From F1-60-MAGs027 sp044344715 (GTDB lineage: Bacteria; Actinomycetota; Acidimicrobiia; Acidimicrobiales; Ilumatobacteraceae), in NCBI GenBank assembly GCA_044344715.1, contig JBIJCI010000007.1, forward strand, positions 1 to 45,244: a DNA stretch of 45,244 nucleotides. The letters are read 5' to 3'. How positions within the stretch are numbered: position 1 is the stretch's first letter; each line of letters begins with the position of its first letter. Under the pieces are notes generated by a model. That model did no database searches, was not told where the DNA came from, and saw nothing but the letters and a program-made list of their open reading frames with translations. A program made the position numbers and the translations under genes. Below, piece after piece: positions 32,388-41,044 of the stretch.

Positions 32388-32416
32388 AGTCTGCCATCGC
32401 CCGGTGAGGTTCACAA
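32388..32416 (-). promoter_or_regulatory. probable ilvBNC promoter
   Basis: On the minus strand TTGTGA (32416-32411) and CAGACT (32393-32388) are separated by exactly 17 bp. Transcription would begin near 32381, within about 3 nt of the leader-peptide ATG, so the leader mRNA would be nearly leaderless. The -10 match is modest, and the call rests mainly on spacing and position. Confidence 0.5.
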
Positions 32417-32433
32417 CCCGCGTGCCTGGTGCC

Positions 32434-32465
32434 TGGTCGTGCCGGACCGGAATCCGGCACGACCA
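32434..32465. repeat. perfect 13-bp inverted repeat upstream of the ilv promoter
   Basis: TGGTCGTGCCGGA (32434-32446) and TCCGGCACGACCA (32453-32465) are exact reverse complements with a 6-nt spacer (CCGGAA). There is no T-tract on either strand, so it does not look like an intrinsic terminator. It lies about 18 bp upstream of the putative ilv -35 box. It could be a regulator-binding site or a structural repeat, and the sequence does not say which. Just beside it is a short direct repeat, GTGCCTG twice in tandem. Confidence 0.6.
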
Positions 32466-32803
32466 AGTCCAGCGGGCGACGTACGCAGGGGGATCGGTTC
32501 CACCCTGATCACCGTGCATACGCCGCCCGTCTCGATCCCGACCCGCCGCACGTTGCGACGGGACGGGAACCCTTCATCTCCCTGAACTTCGCGGTCGGAA
32601 TCGGCGGTTCCTCCGCCCGAACCGCCGATATGCCGGTGCGGGACGACCCGACGGGTGGTTCCTTGCGACACGAGGGTCAACGTAGGCATGCGACCGAGAA
32701 GGCTGCCCAACCCAGCCCGCAACGATCGGCGGATGTCATCGGAATGAAAACGACAGCGGTGTAAGCCGACGAACGATGAGGACCCGCATCTACAGTGCAG
32801 GAC
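32466..32803. other. non-coding gap with only weak promoter signals
   Basis: About 340 bp between the palindrome and the dehalogenase gene. Short open frames exist on both strands, but they have no recognisable protein, ribosome-binding site or codon pattern. Near the right end TACAGT (32791-32796) fits a -10 box for the next gene and places transcription start at its GTG. I see no further structure. This is the largest gap in the window and could hide a small RNA, for which I have no direct evidence. Confidence 0.5.
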
Positions 32804-33715
32804 GTGGACGTACTGCGTACTCCCGACGAGCGATTCGTGGGACTGCCCGACTGGTCGTACGAGCCGTCGTACACCGACGTTGCGTGCGACGGCACCAACC
32901 TGCGAATCGCCCACGTCGATACGGGTCCGCTCGACGCCGGCACCGTGATCCTCTGCATGCACGGCGAGCCGAGTTGGTCGTACCTCTACCGCAGGATGAT
33001 TCCTGTCCATGTCGCGGAGGGTCACCGTGTGATCGTCCCCGACCTCGTCGGGTTCGGCAGGAGCGACAAGCCCGCGCAGGTCGGGGACTACACCTACGAA
33101 CGTCACGTTGCGTGGATGAGCGACTGGCTGCTCGCCAACGACCTGTCGCGCCTCACGCTGGTGTGCCAGGACTGGGGTGGACTGATCGGACTTCGGCTAC
33201 TCAGTGCGTTCCCCGAGCGTTTCGACCGGCTCGTGGTTGCCAACACGTTCCTCCCGGTCGGCGACCGTCCGCCGAGTGACGCCTTCATGGCCTGGCGTCG
33301 CTACAGCCAGGAGACCCCGCAGTTCAACGTCGGTCGGATCGTCGAGGGAGGTTGCGCGCGCAAACCACTGCCGGCGGACGTGGTTGCGGCATACGACGCG
33401 CCGTTCCCCGACGACTCCTACAAGGCGGGGGCCCGCGCCTTCCCGGCACTCGTTCCGATCAGTCGGGATGATCCCTCGTCGCGCGCGAACGAGGAAGCGT
33501 GGAAGCGTCTCGAGGGATTCACGAAACCGGTGCTCACCGCGTTCGGGGACTCGGATGCGATCACCCGGGGCGCCGACCGCGTGTTCCAGCAGCGCGTGCC
33601 CGGGGCGCATGGTCAACCGCACACGACGATCGAGCGTGCCGGTCACTTCCTGCAGGAGGATGCCGGCGAGGAACTGGCGCGCGTGGTGAACGACTTCGTC
33701 GCCCGCAACCCATAG
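32804..33715 (+). CDS. haloalkane dehalogenase (HLD-I type, DhlA/DhmA-like)
   Basis: A 303-residue alpha/beta hydrolase. The N-terminus MDVLRTPDERF and the CDGTNLRIAHVDTG strand are typical of this subfamily. Oxyanion loop HGEPSWSYLYR; nucleophile Asp123 in CQDWGG; halide-stabilising Trp124 next to it and Trp164 in the cap (FMAWRRY); probable catalytic acid Asp251 in GDSDA; catalytic His281 in AGHFLQE. All residues needed for carbon-halogen hydrolysis are present. GTG 32804 is chosen because it gives the canonical N-terminus and fits the -10 TACAGT; GTG 32795 would add three residues. It is monocistronic. The natural substrate is unknown. Confidence 0.87.
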   Translation: MDVLRTPDERFVGLPDWSYEPSYTDVACDGTNLRIAHVDTGPLDAGTVILCMHGEPSWSYLYRRMIPVHVAEGHRVIVPDLVGFGRSDKPAQVGDYTYERHVAWMSDWLLANDLSRLTLVCQDWGGLIGLRLLSAFPERFDRLVVANTFLPVGDRPPSDAFMAWRRYSQETPQFNVGRIVEGGCARKPLPADVVAAYDAPFPDDSYKAGARAFPALVPISRDDPSSRANEEAWKRLEGFTKPVLTAFGDSDAITRGADRVFQQRVPGAHGQPHTTIERAGHFLQEDAGEELARVVNDFVARNP

Positions 33716-33748
33716 GTAGTCGCGGCGTCAATCACCCGCCATGGCGTG

Positions 33749-34618
33749 CTAGCGGTGCTGGAGTCGCCATGCAGCGAGCGTGTTGTCGATGAGGCAGGCC
33801 ACCGTCATCGGACCGGTTCCACCCGGCATCGGGGTGATGGCCGCAGCCACCGATTGCACGGCATCGAAGTCGACGTCACCGACGATGCCGGACGCATCGC
33901 GCGAGATGCCGACGTCGATGACCCAGGCACCCGGCTTCACGTGCTCACGACGGATACTGCGCGGCTGACCGGTGGCCGACACGAGGATGTCGGCCTCGCG
34001 ACACACCCCGACGAGGTCCTCGGTGCGACTGTGGGCGAGGGTGACCGTCGCGTCGACACCCTTGCGGGCCATGAGTACCGTCAACGGCAAGCCGACGAGA
34101 CTCGAGCGACCGACGACGACCGCTCGCTTACCGGATGTCGACGCACCATAGTGCTGCAGCAGTCGCATGACTCCGAGCGGCGTGCACGGGACGAGTGACT
34201 CGACACCGCGCAACAGACGACCCATCGACACGGTGGTCAACCCGTCGACGTCCTTCTCGGGCGGGATGAGTGAGAGCAGCCGCTCACCGTCGAGGTGTCC
34301 GGGAACCGGTTGCTGCACGAGGATCCCGGTCACCGTCGGGTCACCGGCCAGCCGGCGCAACAGCGACTCGGCGACGGCCTGCGGCACGTCCACCGGGAGC
34401 GTCTCGTTGCGACTGGTCATTCCGGCTCGCTCGGCTTCGCGGTGCTTGTTCCGCACGTACACCTTCGAGGGACCATCGTCGCCGATCAGCACGGTTGCCA
34501 GGCACGGAGCACCGGACAGCCGGGCCACGGCGGCGTGCACGTCCCCGATGATCCGCTCGCGCAGGGACTTTCCGTCGAGTAACAGCGCCCCACCGGCGGT
34601 GTGCACGGCTCCGGTCAT
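33749..34618 (-). CDS. folD: bifunctional methylenetetrahydrofolate dehydrogenase / cyclohydrolase
   Basis: A 289-residue FolD, interconverting 5,10-methylene- and 10-formyl-tetrahydrofolate. Signatures: YVRNKHREAERAGM with the catalytic Tyr and Lys, GILVQQPVPGHLD, PPEKDVDGL, PCTPLGVMRLL, the NADP motif VVGRSSLVGLP, AHSRT, and PMPGGTGPMT. The ATG at 34618 is used. A GTG three codons upstream is possible, and a long upstream extension runs antisense through the next gene and is not real. It is divergent from the inositol-phosphate synthase with 67 bp between them. Confidence 0.94.
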   Translation of the reverse strand: MTGAVHTAGGALLLDGKSLRERIIGDVHAAVARLSGAPCLATVLIGDDGPSKVYVRNKHREAERAGMTSRNETLPVDVPQAVAESLLRRLAGDPTVTGILVQQPVPGHLDGERLLSLIPPEKDVDGLTTVSMGRLLRGVESLVPCTPLGVMRLLQHYGASTSGKRAVVVGRSSLVGLPLTVLMARKGVDATVTLAHSRTEDLVGVCREADILVSATGQPRSIRREHVKPGAWVIDVGISRDASGIVGDVDFDAVQSVAAAITPMPGGTGPMTVACLIDNTLAAWRLQHR

Positions 34619-34685
34619 CGCGTTCACGCTATTGCTGCATCGCGCGTAGGCTGGGAAGGCCGCGCACTCGCGCGAAGGAGCTCCG

Positions 34686-36023
34686 ATGTCACCCACTTCC
34701 CCTGGTTCAGCCCGCAAGATCGCACCCGCAACCGGCAAGTTGGGTGTCCTCACCGTCGGGCTCGGCGCGGTCTCCAGCACCCTCATCGCCGGCGTCGAAC
34801 TCGCCAAGCGCGGTATGGCCGCACCGATCGGCTCCCTGGCCCAGATGGGCACGATCCGGCTCGGTAAGCGCACCGACAACCGCTCGCCATTGATCAAGGA
34901 CTTCGTGCCCCTGGCCAAGTTGGAGGACATCGAATGGGGCGCCTGGGATCCGTTCCCGGATGATGCGTACGTCGCGGCACAGCGCGCCGGTGTGCTCGAG
35001 GGTCCGCGCCATATCGAGGCGATCTCCGACACGCTCCGCGCCATCCGGCCGATGAAGGCGGCGTTCGACCGCGAATACGTGAAGAACATCAACGCCGACA
35101 ACACGATCGGCACCATCGGCAAGCGCGCGATGCTCAACGCGATCCGCGAGGACATCCACCGGTTCCGGGACGAGAAGAAGGTCGACCGCATCGTGATGAT
35201 CTGGTGTGCGTCGACCGAGAAGTTCATCGAACCCGGCCCGGCCCACCAGAACCTCGAGGCCTTCGAGAAGGCGATCGATGCCAACGATCCGTCGATTGCT
35301 CCGTCGATGCTGTACGCCTACGCGGCAATCCTCGAGGGCATTCCGTTCGCCAACGGCGCACCGAACCTGGCCGTCGATACCCCGGTGTTGCGCGACCTCG
35401 CCACCAAGAACGGTGTCGCGATCAGCGGCAAGGACTTCAAGACGGGCCAGACGATGGTGAAGACCGTCATCGCCCCGATGCTGAAGGCGCGAATGCTCGG
35501 ACTCTCGGGGTGGTACTCCACGAACATCCTCGGCAACCGTGACGGCGAGGTGCTCGACGACCCGGAGAACTTCAAGACGAAGGAAGAGTCGAAACTCGGT
35601 GTGCTGGAGAACATCCTGCAGCCAGAGAAGTACCCCGAGCTGTACGGGAACGTCTTCCACAAGGTACGGATCAACTACTACCCGCCGCGGGGTGACAACA
35701 AGGAGGGCTGGGACAACATCGACATCTTCGGGTGGCTCGGCTACCCGATGCAGATCAAGGTCGACTTCCTCTGCCGAGACTCGATCCTCGCCGCCCCGTT
35801 GGCACTCGACCTCGTACTCTTCTCCGACCTCGCGCAACGCGCCGGAATGGGCGGAATCCAGGAGTGGCTCTCCTTCTACTACAAGAGCCCGCAGGTCGCC
35901 GAGGGGCTGTACCCCGAGCACGACCTGTTCATCCAGTTGACCAAACTGAAGAACACGCTGCGCTGGATGATGGGTGAGGAGCAGATCACCCACCTCGGTC
36001 GCGAGTACTACGACGAAGCCTGA
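34686..36023 (+). CDS. ino1: inositol-3-phosphate synthase, long (Bacteroidota-like) type
   Basis: A 445-residue enzyme converting glucose-6-phosphate to inositol-3-phosphate with bound NAD+. This feeds phosphatidylinositol and mycothiol synthesis. The Rossmann entry KLGVLTVGLGAVSSTLIAGV is at about 18-37. IGSLAQMGTIRLGKRTDNR and PLAKLEDIEWGAWDPFPD follow. VMIWCASTEKF, GVAISGKDFKTGQTMVKT and GLSGWYSTNILGNRDG line the active site. The length and the GSLAQMGTIRLGKR block resemble the form known from Bacteroidota rather than the roughly 360-residue mycobacterial Ino1 (comparison from memory). AAGGAG precedes the ATG. DUF3054 follows 3 bp downstream. Confidence 0.93.
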   Translation: MSPTSPGSARKIAPATGKLGVLTVGLGAVSSTLIAGVELAKRGMAAPIGSLAQMGTIRLGKRTDNRSPLIKDFVPLAKLEDIEWGAWDPFPDDAYVAAQRAGVLEGPRHIEAISDTLRAIRPMKAAFDREYVKNINADNTIGTIGKRAMLNAIREDIHRFRDEKKVDRIVMIWCASTEKFIEPGPAHQNLEAFEKAIDANDPSIAPSMLYAYAAILEGIPFANGAPNLAVDTPVLRDLATKNGVAISGKDFKTGQTMVKTVIAPMLKARMLGLSGWYSTNILGNRDGEVLDDPENFKTKEESKLGVLENILQPEKYPELYGNVFHKVRINYYPPRGDNKEGWDNIDIFGWLGYPMQIKVDFLCRDSILAAPLALDLVLFSDLAQRAGMGGIQEWLSFYYKSPQVAEGLYPEHDLFIQLTKLKNTLRWMMGEEQITHLGREYYDEA

Positions 36024-36026
36024 GCG

Positions 36027-36386
36027 ATGACGCCGTCGCGTCGCGTGGCCGCACTGCGCTTCATCCTCGACGTCGTCTGCATCCTGCTCTTCGTCGTCAT
36101 CGGGCGGCGGAACCACGGCGAGACCACCGACGCGGCGGGAACGCTGCGGACCGCCCTGCCCTTCCTCATCGCGCTGACCGGCGCATGGATCGGGGCGAAG
36201 GCGTGGCGTGCCCCCCGGGCGATCGCCACGGGCGCCGTGCTGTGGATCGTGACGGTGACGGTTGGTCTCGGGATCCGACGGTTCGCATTCGGTGACGGCA
36301 CCGCCACGGCGTTCGTGATCGTCGCAACGCTGGTGATCGGCCTGCTGTTGGTCGGCACGCGGCTACCCAAGCGCGTACGGCGCTAG
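36027..36386 (+). CDS. DUF3054 membrane protein
   Basis: A 119-residue protein with four predicted hydrophobic helices (about 11-28, 46-60, 68-85, 95-112). The family signature LDVVCILLFVVIGRRNHGE is at about 14-32 and a tryptophan-containing helix start (GAWIGAKAWRAP) lies in the middle. DUF3054 proteins are widespread in Actinomycetota and their function is unknown. It starts 3 bp after ino1 and converges with ilvD with an 8-bp gap. Confidence 0.85.
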   Translation: MTPSRRVAALRFILDVVCILLFVVIGRRNHGETTDAAGTLRTALPFLIALTGAWIGAKAWRAPRAIATGAVLWIVTVTVGLGIRRFAFGDGTATAFVIVATLVIGLLLVGTRLPKRVRR

Positions 36387-36393
36387 ACGCCCG

Positions 36394-38103
36394 CTACTCG
36401 ATGGTGTTGGTGATGGCGCCCTTGTCGGCGCCCTGCACGAGGCGTGCGAACTTGGCGAGCACTCCACTCGTGTAGCGGGGCGGGTTCGGCTTCCATCCAC
36501 GTCGGCGCTCGGTCATCGTCGACTCGTCGACGAGCACGTCGAGGCGCTTGGTGGGCACGTCGATGCGGATCCGGTCGCCGTCGCGGACGAAGGCGATCGG
36601 TCCGCCGTCGGTTGCCTCGGGCGCCACGTGACCGATGCAGAATCCCCACGTTCCACCGCTGAACCTGCCGTCGGTGATCAACGCACAGTCGGCACCGCGA
36701 CCCGCGCCCTTCAGCGCGGCGGTGACGGCGAGCATCTCGCGCATGCCGGGGCCACCCTTCGGACCCTCGTAGCGGATCACGATCACCGTGCCGGGTGCGA
36801 TGTCGCCGGCCATGATCGCGGCCATCGCCCCGTCCTCACCGTCGAATACGCGGGCGGGTCCTTCGAACGACTTCTGATCCTTGGAGAGCCCGGCCACCTT
36901 CACCACCGCACCGTTCGGTGCCAGCGACCCGGAGAGGATGTTGATACCACCCTCGGCGTGGATCGGATTCGAGACCGTGCGGACGACGTCGTCATCGGGA
37001 ACGGGCGGGTTCAGGTCGGCGAGGTTCTCGGCCATCGTCCTGCCCGTGCAGGTGAGCACGTCGCCGTGGAAGAGACCCGCATCGAGCAGGTGCTTCATCA
37101 CCACCGGTACGCCGCCGATGCGGTCGATGTCGGTCATGTGGTAACGACCACCGGGTTTGGTGTCGGCGATGTGCGGAACACGGGCGGCGATCCGGTTGAA
37201 GTCGTCGAGCGACAGGTTCACGCCGGCCTCGTTGGCGAGCGCAAGCAGGTGGAGCACCGCGTTGGTGCTACCGCCGAGTGCATTGAGTATGGCGATGGCG
37301 TTCTCGAACGCCTTCTTCGTCATGATGTCGCGCGGGTAGATGCCGAGTCGAAGGAGGTTGACCACGGCCTCCCCGGCCCGTCGGGCATCGGCGTCGCGAC
37401 GTGCGTCGACGGCGGGCGGGGACGCGGTTCCGGGCAGGCTCATGCCGAGTGCCTCGGCGATGCTCGACATCGTGTTCGCGGTGAACATACCGCCGCAGGC
37501 ACCCTCGCCCGGGCAGGCCGCACGCTCGATCTCGGTGACCTCGTCGAGGCTCATCGTTCCCGCGGCACACGCGCCGACCGCCTCGAACACGGTGGTGATG
37601 TCGATGTTCCTGCCCTTGTGGTTGCCGGGCAGGGTGGACCCGTTGTAGACGAAGACGCTCGGCAGGTTGAGTCGGGCCGCTGCCATCAACATTGCCGGGA
37701 TGCTCTTGTCGCAGCCCGCCAGCCCGACGAAGCCGTCGAACCGCTCGGCGTGCACGACCGTCTCGACGCTGTCGCAGATGACCTCGCGACTGACGAGCGA
37801 CGCGCGCATGCCCTCGTGCCCCATGCTGATGCCGTCGCTCACGGTGATGGTGCCGAACTCGAGGGCCACCCCGCCTGCCTCGCGCACACCGACCTTCGAC
37901 TGCTCGGCGAGGCGGCGCAACGACATGTTGCACGGCGTCACTTCGTTCCAGGCCGAGGCGATGCCGATCTGCGGCTTCTCCCAATCGCCGTCACCGAGCC
38001 CGACCGCCCGCAACATGGCACGTGATGCCGCCTTTTGCAGACCGTCGGTGACGTCCCGACTGCGGGGTTTTACGTCGACGCGGGTTTCCGAACGGTCTGG
38101 CAT
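36394..38103 (-). CDS. ilvD: dihydroxy-acid dehydratase
   Basis: A 569-residue Fe-S enzyme dehydrating dihydroxy-isovalerate and -methylvalerate, the step after IlvC. Cluster/metal cysteines are in the family positions: C58 in TPCNM, C131 in GCDKS, and C197 with C203 in ACPGEGACGGMFTANTM. GSTNAVLHLLALA and KGGPGMREML belong to the substrate region, and SGGTWGFCIGHVAPEA to the C-terminus. The spacing of C58, C131 and C203 points to the [2Fe-2S] type found in many actinobacteria. It is not in the attenuated ilvBNC operon but at the end of the gatCAB run, 56 bp after gatB. Confidence 0.95.
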   Translation of the reverse strand: MPDRSETRVDVKPRSRDVTDGLQKAASRAMLRAVGLGDGDWEKPQIGIASAWNEVTPCNMSLRRLAEQSKVGVREAGGVALEFGTITVSDGISMGHEGMRASLVSREVICDSVETVVHAERFDGFVGLAGCDKSIPAMLMAAARLNLPSVFVYNGSTLPGNHKGRNIDITTVFEAVGACAAGTMSLDEVTEIERAACPGEGACGGMFTANTMSSIAEALGMSLPGTASPPAVDARRDADARRAGEAVVNLLRLGIYPRDIMTKKAFENAIAILNALGGSTNAVLHLLALANEAGVNLSLDDFNRIAARVPHIADTKPGGRYHMTDIDRIGGVPVVMKHLLDAGLFHGDVLTCTGRTMAENLADLNPPVPDDDVVRTVSNPIHAEGGINILSGSLAPNGAVVKVAGLSKDQKSFEGPARVFDGEDGAMAAIMAGDIAPGTVIVIRYEGPKGGPGMREMLAVTAALKGAGRGADCALITDGRFSGGTWGFCIGHVAPEATDGGPIAFVRDGDRIRIDVPTKRLDVLVDESTMTERRRGWKPNPPRYTSGVLAKFARLVQGADKGAITNTIE

Positions 38104-38159
38104 TTCGTCAGACTACTTGCGACCGCGTTTTCGGGACCCCGAACGATGGGGAGCGACGA

Positions 38160-39620
38160 CTAGCTCTTGGCCTTCATCTGCAGCAACGACGTAACCGCCT
38201 TCCCGTCGGCCTTGCCCTTCGACGATTTCATCACCGCTCCGACGAGTGCACCGATCGCCTTCTGCTCCCCCGCCTTGAACTTCGCCCACGCGTCCGGGTC
38301 GGCGGCGATGGCGGCATCGACGAGCGCTTCGAGTGCACCGGTATCCATCGCTTCGAATCCCTTCGACTTGGCCATGGCGATCACGTCGCCGCCACCGTTC
38401 GTCACCAGTTCGGCGAGCAGCGTTTTGGCCTGCGTGGCGGTGATCTTGGCGTTCTTCTCCAGCAACGTGAGTGCGGCGAGATCACCAGCCGGTACCCGCG
38501 GTGCGGCTGCCTCCTCGGCGAATGCCTGTTGCACGTACACGAGCGCGCGGGCGGCATCGCCGCCGACCTTCGCCACCTCGGCGACGTAGGCATCCTGTCC
38601 GCGTTCCACCACCACCGCGACGGCCTCGCTCTCCTTGGCCTGTCCGGTCAACGCGGCGAGCGACTCGCGGCGTGCCGCAGGAAGCGGGGGCAGGGCCGCA
38701 CGAACGCGTTCGACCCAGTCGGGGTCGGGCACGAGCGGCACGAGGTCGGGCTCGAGGAAGTAGCGGTAGTCGTCGGCATCCTCCTTGGTGCGCAGCACGT
38801 TGGTGCGACCGGCTGCGTCGTCCCAGTGCAACGTCTGCTGCTTGATGACACCGCCGGCGCCGATCGTGTCGATCTGCCGGCGTGCCTCGTAGTCGATCGC
38901 GCGACCGACGGCCCTGATCGAGTTGACGTTCTTGATCTCGCACCGGGTACCGAACGGTGTTCCGGGCTTGTGCACCGATACGTTCACGTCGCAGCGCATG
39001 GAGCCCTCCTCCATCTTCGCGTCGCTCGCCCCGACGGCGAGCAGGATCGCGCGCAACTCGGTCACGTACTGCTTGGCCTGCTCGCTGGTGCGGATGTCGG
39101 GGCGCGAGACGATCTCGACGAGCGGCACCCCGGCGCGGTTGAAGTCGATGAGCGAGTAGTCGCTTCCGTGGATACGACCCTCCGCACCGCCGAAGTGCGT
39201 GGACTTGCCCGTGTCCTCCTCGAGGTGGGCGCGCTCGACGCCGATCCGCACGTCGCCGGGCAGCATCAACCATCCGTCGACGTTCAGCGGCTGGTCGTAC
39301 TGGCTGATCTGGTACGCCTTCGGCAGGTCGGGGTAGAAGTAGTTCTTGCGGTGGAACGTGCACGGCTGCACCCGACAGTTGAGGGCGAGACCGAGACGCA
39401 TCGCCAGCTCCACCGCGTGACGGTTGAGCACCGGCAGTGCGCCGGGTAGGCCGAGGGTGACCGGGTCGATGTGCGTGTTCGGTTCGTCACCGAACCGGTT
39501 GGCGCTGGCGCTGAACAACTTCGTCCTCGTGGCCAGTTCCACGTGCACCTCGAGACCGACGACCAGCTCCCAACCGTCGATCAGCTGGTCGCTGGTCGCG
39601 ACGATCGTGGAGGGGTTCAC
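38160..39620 (-). CDS. gatB: aspartyl/glutamyl-tRNA amidotransferase subunit B
   Basis: A 486-residue GatB. The complex amidates misacylated Glu-tRNA(Gln) and Asp-tRNA(Asn). Marks: GLEVHVELATRTKLFS at about 23-38, the CFHRKNYFYPDLPKAYQISQ equivalent near 90-110, SRPDIRTSEQA, EEGSMRCDVNVSV, and EIKNVNS. The C-terminal helical cradle and YqeY-like tail (about 400-486) bind the tRNA. The stop-start overlap with gatA is 4 nt. Confidence 0.96.
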   Translation of the reverse strand: MNPSTIVATSDQLIDGWELVVGLEVHVELATRTKLFSASANRFGDEPNTHIDPVTLGLPGALPVLNRHAVELAMRLGLALNCRVQPCTFHRKNYFYPDLPKAYQISQYDQPLNVDGWLMLPGDVRIGVERAHLEEDTGKSTHFGGAEGRIHGSDYSLIDFNRAGVPLVEIVSRPDIRTSEQAKQYVTELRAILLAVGASDAKMEEGSMRCDVNVSVHKPGTPFGTRCEIKNVNSIRAVGRAIDYEARRQIDTIGAGGVIKQQTLHWDDAAGRTNVLRTKEDADDYRYFLEPDLVPLVPDPDWVERVRAALPPLPAARRESLAALTGQAKESEAVAVVVERGQDAYVAEVAKVGGDAARALVYVQQAFAEEAAAPRVPAGDLAALTLLEKNAKITATQAKTLLAELVTNGGGDVIAMAKSKGFEAMDTGALEALVDAAIAADPDAWAKFKAGEQKAIGALVGAVMKSSKGKADGKAVTSLLQMKAKS

Positions 39621-41041
39621 AGCGCACGCTCCAACTCGGCCGCCACACGGAACATCGGAGCCTCGCCGAGTGCGGGAGCGAGCACCTGCACCCCGACGGG
39701 CATCCCCGCCTCGCCGGTGCCGAACGGCACGCTCATCGCCGCGTGACCGGCCAGGTTGGTCGGGATGGTGAACACGTCGCAGAGGTACATGGCCAACGGG
39801 TTGCTGGTCTTGTCACCGAACTTGAAGGCGACCGTCGGCGAGGTGGGCGTGAGGATGACATCGCAGGACCGGTAGGCCTCGGCGAAGTCGTCGGCGATCA
39901 GGCGGCGCACCTTGAGCGCCTTGCCGTAGTAGGCGTCGTAGTAGCCGGCGGACAATGCGTAGGTACCGAGCATGATGCGCCGCTTCACCTCGTCACCGAA
40001 CCCGGCGGCGCGGGTGGCGCCGTACATTGCGTTGAGGTCCTTTGCATCGACGCGCAGGCCATAGCGCACGCCGTCGAACCGGGCGAGGTTGCTGCTCGCC
40101 TCGGCCGGGGCGACCAGGTAGTACGCGGTGAGTCCGTACGACATCGACGGCACCCGCACGTCGACGACCTCCGCACCTGCAGCACGGAGTGCGTCGAAGG
40201 CCGCCTCGAGCCGGGCGAGCACGTCGGGCGAGGAGCCATCCGGCATGTCGGTGATGCGTCCGATACGCATGCCCTTCACGCCCTTCGACAACTCGTCCGA
40301 CAACGTCGGCGCGGGTTGCGGGATCGACGTCGAGTCGAGTGGATCGTGACCGGCGACGACCTCCATCAACAATGCGGCATCGGCGACCGTCGTGGTGAAC
40401 GGGCCGATCTGGTCGAGACTGCTGCCGAAGGCAACGAGTCCCTGGCGGGACACGAGCCCGTAGGTCGGCTTCACTCCCACCAGTCCGCACAACGCGGCCG
40501 GTTGGCGGATGCTGCCGCCCGTGTCGCTACCGAACGACGCGGCGGCGAACCCGGCGGCGACCGCCGCGGCGCTGCCACCGCTCGAACCACCCGGAACGCG
40601 CGACGTATCGAGCGGGTTACGGGTCGGACCGAACGCGGAATTCTCGGTACTGGACCCCATCGCGAACTCGTCGAGGTTGGTCTTGCCGACGAACACCGCC
40701 CCCTCGTCGGCCAACCGACGAACCACGGTGGCGTCGTACGGCGGCTTCCAACCGGCGAGAATCCTCGACGAACACGTCGTCTCGACACCGCGGGTGCACA
40801 TGTTGTCCTTCAGCGCGATGGTGACGCCGGCGAGTCGACCGACCTTCCTGCCGGCCTTCACGTCGGCGTCGATTCGTGCGGCACGTTCGCGCGCCCGTTC
40901 GGCGGTCACGAGGTTGAAGGCGTGGATCTCCCGCTCGCGGGCGTCGACCGCGGCGAGGTTCTCCTCGAGCACCTCGACGGCCGATAGCGAACCGTCGGCA
41001 ACCCGCGCCGCGATGTCGACGACGGTGCGCTTCGCGGCCAC
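39617..41041 (-). CDS. gatA: aspartyl/glutamyl-tRNA amidotransferase subunit A
   Basis: A 474-residue amidase-signature enzyme that frees ammonia from glutamine. The catalytic Ser-cisSer-Lys triad is intact: K78 in ALKDN, S153 in PGGSSGGS, S177 in DTGGSIRQP. GKTNLDEFAMGSSTENSAFG lies between. A channel leads to GatB. The start is three bases after the gatC stop on the same strand, so C-A-B is a standard gene order. Confidence 0.96.
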   Translation of the reverse strand: MAAKRTVVDIAARVADGSLSAVEVLEENLAAVDAREREIHAFNLVTAERARERAARIDADVKAGRKVGRLAGVTIALKDNMCTRGVETTCSSRILAGWKPPYDATVVRRLADEGAVFVGKTNLDEFAMGSSTENSAFGPTRNPLDTSRVPGGSSGGSAAAVAAGFAAASFGSDTGGSIRQPAALCGLVGVKPTYGLVSRQGLVAFGSSLDQIGPFTTTVADAALLMEVVAGHDPLDSTSIPQPAPTLSDELSKGVKGMRIGRITDMPDGSSPDVLARLEAAFDALRAAGAEVVDVRVPSMSYGLTAYYLVAPAEASSNLARFDGVRYGLRVDAKDLNAMYGATRAAGFGDEVKRRIMLGTYALSAGYYDAYYGKALKVRRLIADDFAEAYRSCDVILTPTSPTVAFKFGDKTSNPLAMYLCDVFTIPTNLAGHAAMSVPFGTGEAGMPVGVQVLAPALGEAPMFRVAAELERAL

Positions 41042-41044
41042 GTG

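Noticed and set aside
32411..33106. A minus-strand frame of about 230 codons in the gap and over the dehalogenase start
   Set aside because: It has no ribosome-binding site or recognisable domain, it would cover the ilv palindrome and promoter, and it overlaps a well-supported gene.
34707..36116. A minus-strand frame of about 469 codons
   Set aside because: Antisense to the inositol-phosphate synthase, which has complete family motifs. The antisense product has only low-complexity acidic and Val-rich sequence.
36628..38025. A plus-strand frame of about 465 codons
   Set aside because: Antisense to ilvD, whose cluster cysteines and length are canonical.
38104..38159. A small hairpin (TTCGG/CCGAA) between gatB and ilvD
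   Set aside because: The 5-bp stem is too weak to call a terminator or regulatory element.
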